In this document: piece by piece, positions 63,806-64,000 of the stretch
Position numbering within the stretch: the stretch's first letter is position 1
How the letters are laid out: each line of letters starts with the position of its first letter
Assembly (NCBI RefSeq): GCF_015235415.1
Contig: NZ_JADGLL010000004.1
Coordinates: 1-64,000 of the forward strand
Reading direction: 5' to 3'
DNA length: 64,000 nucleotides
From: Microbacterium paludicola
GTDB lineage: Bacteria; Actinomycetota; Actinomycetes; Actinomycetales; Microbacteriaceae
Notes under the pieces: model-generated
What the model was told of the DNA's origin: nothing
Seen by the model: the letters and a program-made list of their open reading frames with translations, nothing else
The model's database searches: none
Program-made: the position numbers and the translations under genes

Positions 63806-63817
63806 TAGCGTGACCGC
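63806..63817 (+). promoter_or_regulatory. Leaderless promoter of the GNAT gene
   Basis: TAGCGT (63806-63811) and exactly six bases precede ATG 63818. Confidence 0.55.
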
Positions 63818-64000
63818 ATGAGCTTCACGGTGCGCGAGGTCACGGCGGATGACTGGCGGGAGTTCCGCGACATCCGATTGCGGATGCTGCAGGACACCCC
63901 GATCGCGTACGGCGAGACGTACGAGGCGAGCCTCCGCATCGACGAGGCCGAATGGCGAGCCCGCGCGGGTCGTGGGCAGCAGCCGCACAACGCGAGCTTC
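63818..64000 (+). CDS. GNAT family N-acetyltransferase, N-terminal part
   Basis: Sixty-one codons up to the window edge read MSFTVREVTADDWREFRDIR, then LRMLQDTPIAYGETYEASLR. This is the opening beta-alpha unit typical of GNAT acetyltransferases (R-x-x-x-x-D-W at strand 1, LRL-x-AL-x-D-x-P-x-AFG-like pattern). The acetyl-CoA site lies beyond the window, so the assignment rests on the N-terminus only. Confidence 0.75.
   Translation, partial: MSFTVREVTADDWREFRDIRLRMLQDTPIAYGETYEASLRIDEAEWRARAGRGQQPHNASF

Overview
The window is high-GC chromosomal DNA that looks like an actinobacterium of the family Microbacteriaceae, most likely Microbacterium or a close relative. This rests on base composition, gene order (pyrRBC-carAB-pyrF-gmk-rpoZ-metK-priA-fmt-rsmB-rpe; hisFI next to trpCBA-lgt), actinobacterial family variants (zinc-less S4, motor-less PriA, PdtaR-type ANTAR regulator, PH-like gene before carA) and a mIHF-Gmk fusion. 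It is almost all core genome. I see no prophage, transposase, CRISPR array or rRNA.

Layout. 1-5000: the N-terminus of an outward-reading membrane-anchored protein, rarA, and a three-gene MacAB-like export module. 5000-15700: rpsD, a small membrane protein, alaS, ruvX, mltG, then the chorismate genes aroE-aroC-aroK-aroB, efp and nusB. 15725-16458: no gene, but a cluster of repeats and the PyrR-binding leader. 16459-32942: the complete de novo UMP route except dihydroorotate dehydrogenase (pyrR, pyrB, pyrC, a PH-like gene, carA, carB, pyrF), gmk, rpoZ, metK, priA, fmt, rsmB, rpe. 33036-40115: hisE-G-F-I, two small membrane proteins, trpC-B-A, lgt. 40234-47816: gltBD and pyk. 47923-53724: tRNA-Leu(CAA), pdtaR, a convergent thioesterase, polA and a DUF885 metallopeptidase. 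53784-64000: a more accessory stretch with two flavin-dependent oxidoreductase genes, an MFS permease, SGNH and alpha/beta hydrolases, an isochorismatase-like hydrolase, an orphan SUMF1-fold protein, a DinB2-like polymerase, a dNTPase and the start of a GNAT acetyltransferase.

Many adjacent genes are coupled by ATGA/GTGA overlaps, so the aro, pyr, his-trp and glt blocks should be co-translated units. A recurring promoter layout, TANNNT followed by six bases and then the start codon, marks at least eight genes as probably leaderless, on both strands.

The least expected signal is a family of short GC-rich repeats with CCGGTT/AACCGG ends, clustered at 15891-16373. Its 20-base core recurs exactly at the end of pyrC and at the end of trpB. 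At both places it encodes a C-terminal LSERSESK tail and supplies the stop/start overlap with the next gene. A fragment of the same element lies in the 5' end of hisI. Other items worth a look are a DtxR-box-like palindrome at an MFS promoter, a mirrored array of 19-base repeats after pdtaR, structured leaders before rpsD, pyk and fmt, an isoleucine steric gate in the Y-family polymerase, and the absence of trpE from its expected place.
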